DNA from: Bacillota bacterium
GTDB lineage: Bacteria; Bacillota; Bacilli; Bacillales_B; DSM-18226
Assembly: GCA_021821235.1 (NCBI GenBank)
Contig: JAKACS010000203.1
Coordinates: 1 to 6,210, forward strand
Direction of reading: 5' to 3'
DNA length: 6,210 nucleotides
This document shows positions 5,898 through 6,210 of this stretch, in pieces. Numbering within the stretch: the stretch's first letter is position 1; every line of letters starts with the position of its first letter. Both the position numbers and the translations under genes were made by a program. The notes under the pieces were generated by a model. It ran no database searches. It saw only the letters and a program-made list of their open reading frames with translations, and was not told where the DNA came from.

Positions 5898-6191
5898 GTG
5901 CAATCCGTACAAGATGCTCTTTACAACTGGCTCACAATTAAGATTGTAAGTGATGCTCGCCCGGATGACGCTGCTGCCAAAGACACAAAAGACCTTTTTG
6001 AAGGGATGCTTTATGGCGATCATGGCTTGTCCGATATCGAAGTGACTAAAGATGGGATAATGTATTATGTTTCCTATACACAAAAAAATGAAAGCAAAAA
6101 AACACGGTTTCCGGTTGAGTTGATTGAGGTAATGCTGAATCAAATCAACTCCGAACCGGAGAAATATGTTAATTATCCAGTGGAAGATTAA
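5898..6191 (+). CDS. Acidic conserved-looking hypothetical protein, 97 aa
   Basis: I do not recognise a named family. The 97-aa protein is soluble-looking and acidic (18 Asp/Glu against 10 Lys/Arg), has no Cys, and carries no signal peptide or membrane segment. It looks like a compact alpha-beta fold: a helix at 1-20 (QDALYNWLTIKIV), an Asp-rich linker with RPDD at 21-24, a helix around 25-39, two strands with IMYYVSYTQK at 54-63, then a helix with VELIEVMLNQINSE. The start is GTG at 5898, with AAAAGGAGGGG at 5881-5891 about 6 bases before it. That GTG directly follows the ylaH stop, so the two genes were probably translated in coupled fashion; the early TGA in ylaH would weaken coupling, though the ribosome site is strong on its own. 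It may be carried on the typA transcript. Confidence 0.85.
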   Translation: MQSVQDALYNWLTIKIVSDARPDDAAAKDTKDLFEGMLYGDHGLSDIEVTKDGIMYYVSYTQKNESKKTRFPVELIEVMLNQINSEPEKYVNYPVED

Positions 6192-6192
6192 C

Positions 6193-6210
6193 AAAACCCC
6201 CTCGTGCGTG
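6193..6210 (+). terminator. Possible first arm of a terminator cut by the window end
   Basis: AAAACCCCC (6193-6201) right after the stop of the 97-aa gene looks like the 5' arm of a hairpin with an A-rich lead-in. The matching GGGGGTTTT arm would lie beyond the window, so this is only a guess from the pattern. Confidence 0.25.

Noticed and set aside
5736..6194. 152-aa minus-strand frame opposite ylaH and the 97-aa gene
   Set aside because: It overlaps the plus-strand gene that has a near-ideal ribosome site, and has no motif or start signal of its own.

Overview
The window looks like an ordinary core-chromosome segment of a low-to-moderate GC member of the Bacillaceae (Bacillus, Geobacillus or a relative). 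This rests on strong AGGAGG-type ribosome sites, TTG/GTG starts, Rho-independent terminators, and a gene order matching the ykt and yla blocks of Bacillus subtilis as I remember them. No mobile element, CRISPR array, tRNA, rRNA or defence-type cassette is visible. Gene identities come from recognising protein families by eye; no database search was run.

Left part (1-1850): the 3' two thirds or more of a flavin-dependent nitronate monooxygenase / FabK-like enzyme, cut by the window edge, is followed by yktA (UPF0223). yktA converges on yktB (DUF1054/UPF0637, minus strand), and the two share a bidirectional terminator. yktB starts with TTG.

Middle (1850-3600): a 266-bp region separates divergent yktB from a small helical, charged protein of 65 aa (possibly ykzI). 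It holds a consensus -10 box, a palindrome and short repeats. After a strong terminator and a second AT-rich inverted repeat comes yktC, an inositol-monophosphatase-family enzyme with all metal ligands intact. yktC converges on ylaF (DUF5325, two membrane segments, minus strand) across a shared hairpin terminator. ylaF probably starts at a GTG two codons inside the longest frame.

Right part (3600-6210): a divergent intergenic region with an extended -10 promoter drives typA/bipA, a ribosome-associated GTPase of the usual full length (612 aa) starting at TTG. No convincing terminator follows typA. Next comes a ylaH-like gene that appears broken: an N-terminal piece and a C-terminal piece lie in different frames, and the membrane-spanning middle seems to be missing. 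Its remnant stop codon directly abuts a 97-aa acidic protein of unknown function.

The most noteworthy observation is the apparent internal deletion and frameshift in ylaH. The other points are modest: two small uncharacterised genes and a few operator-like palindromes. I do not see an undescribed multi-gene system here.
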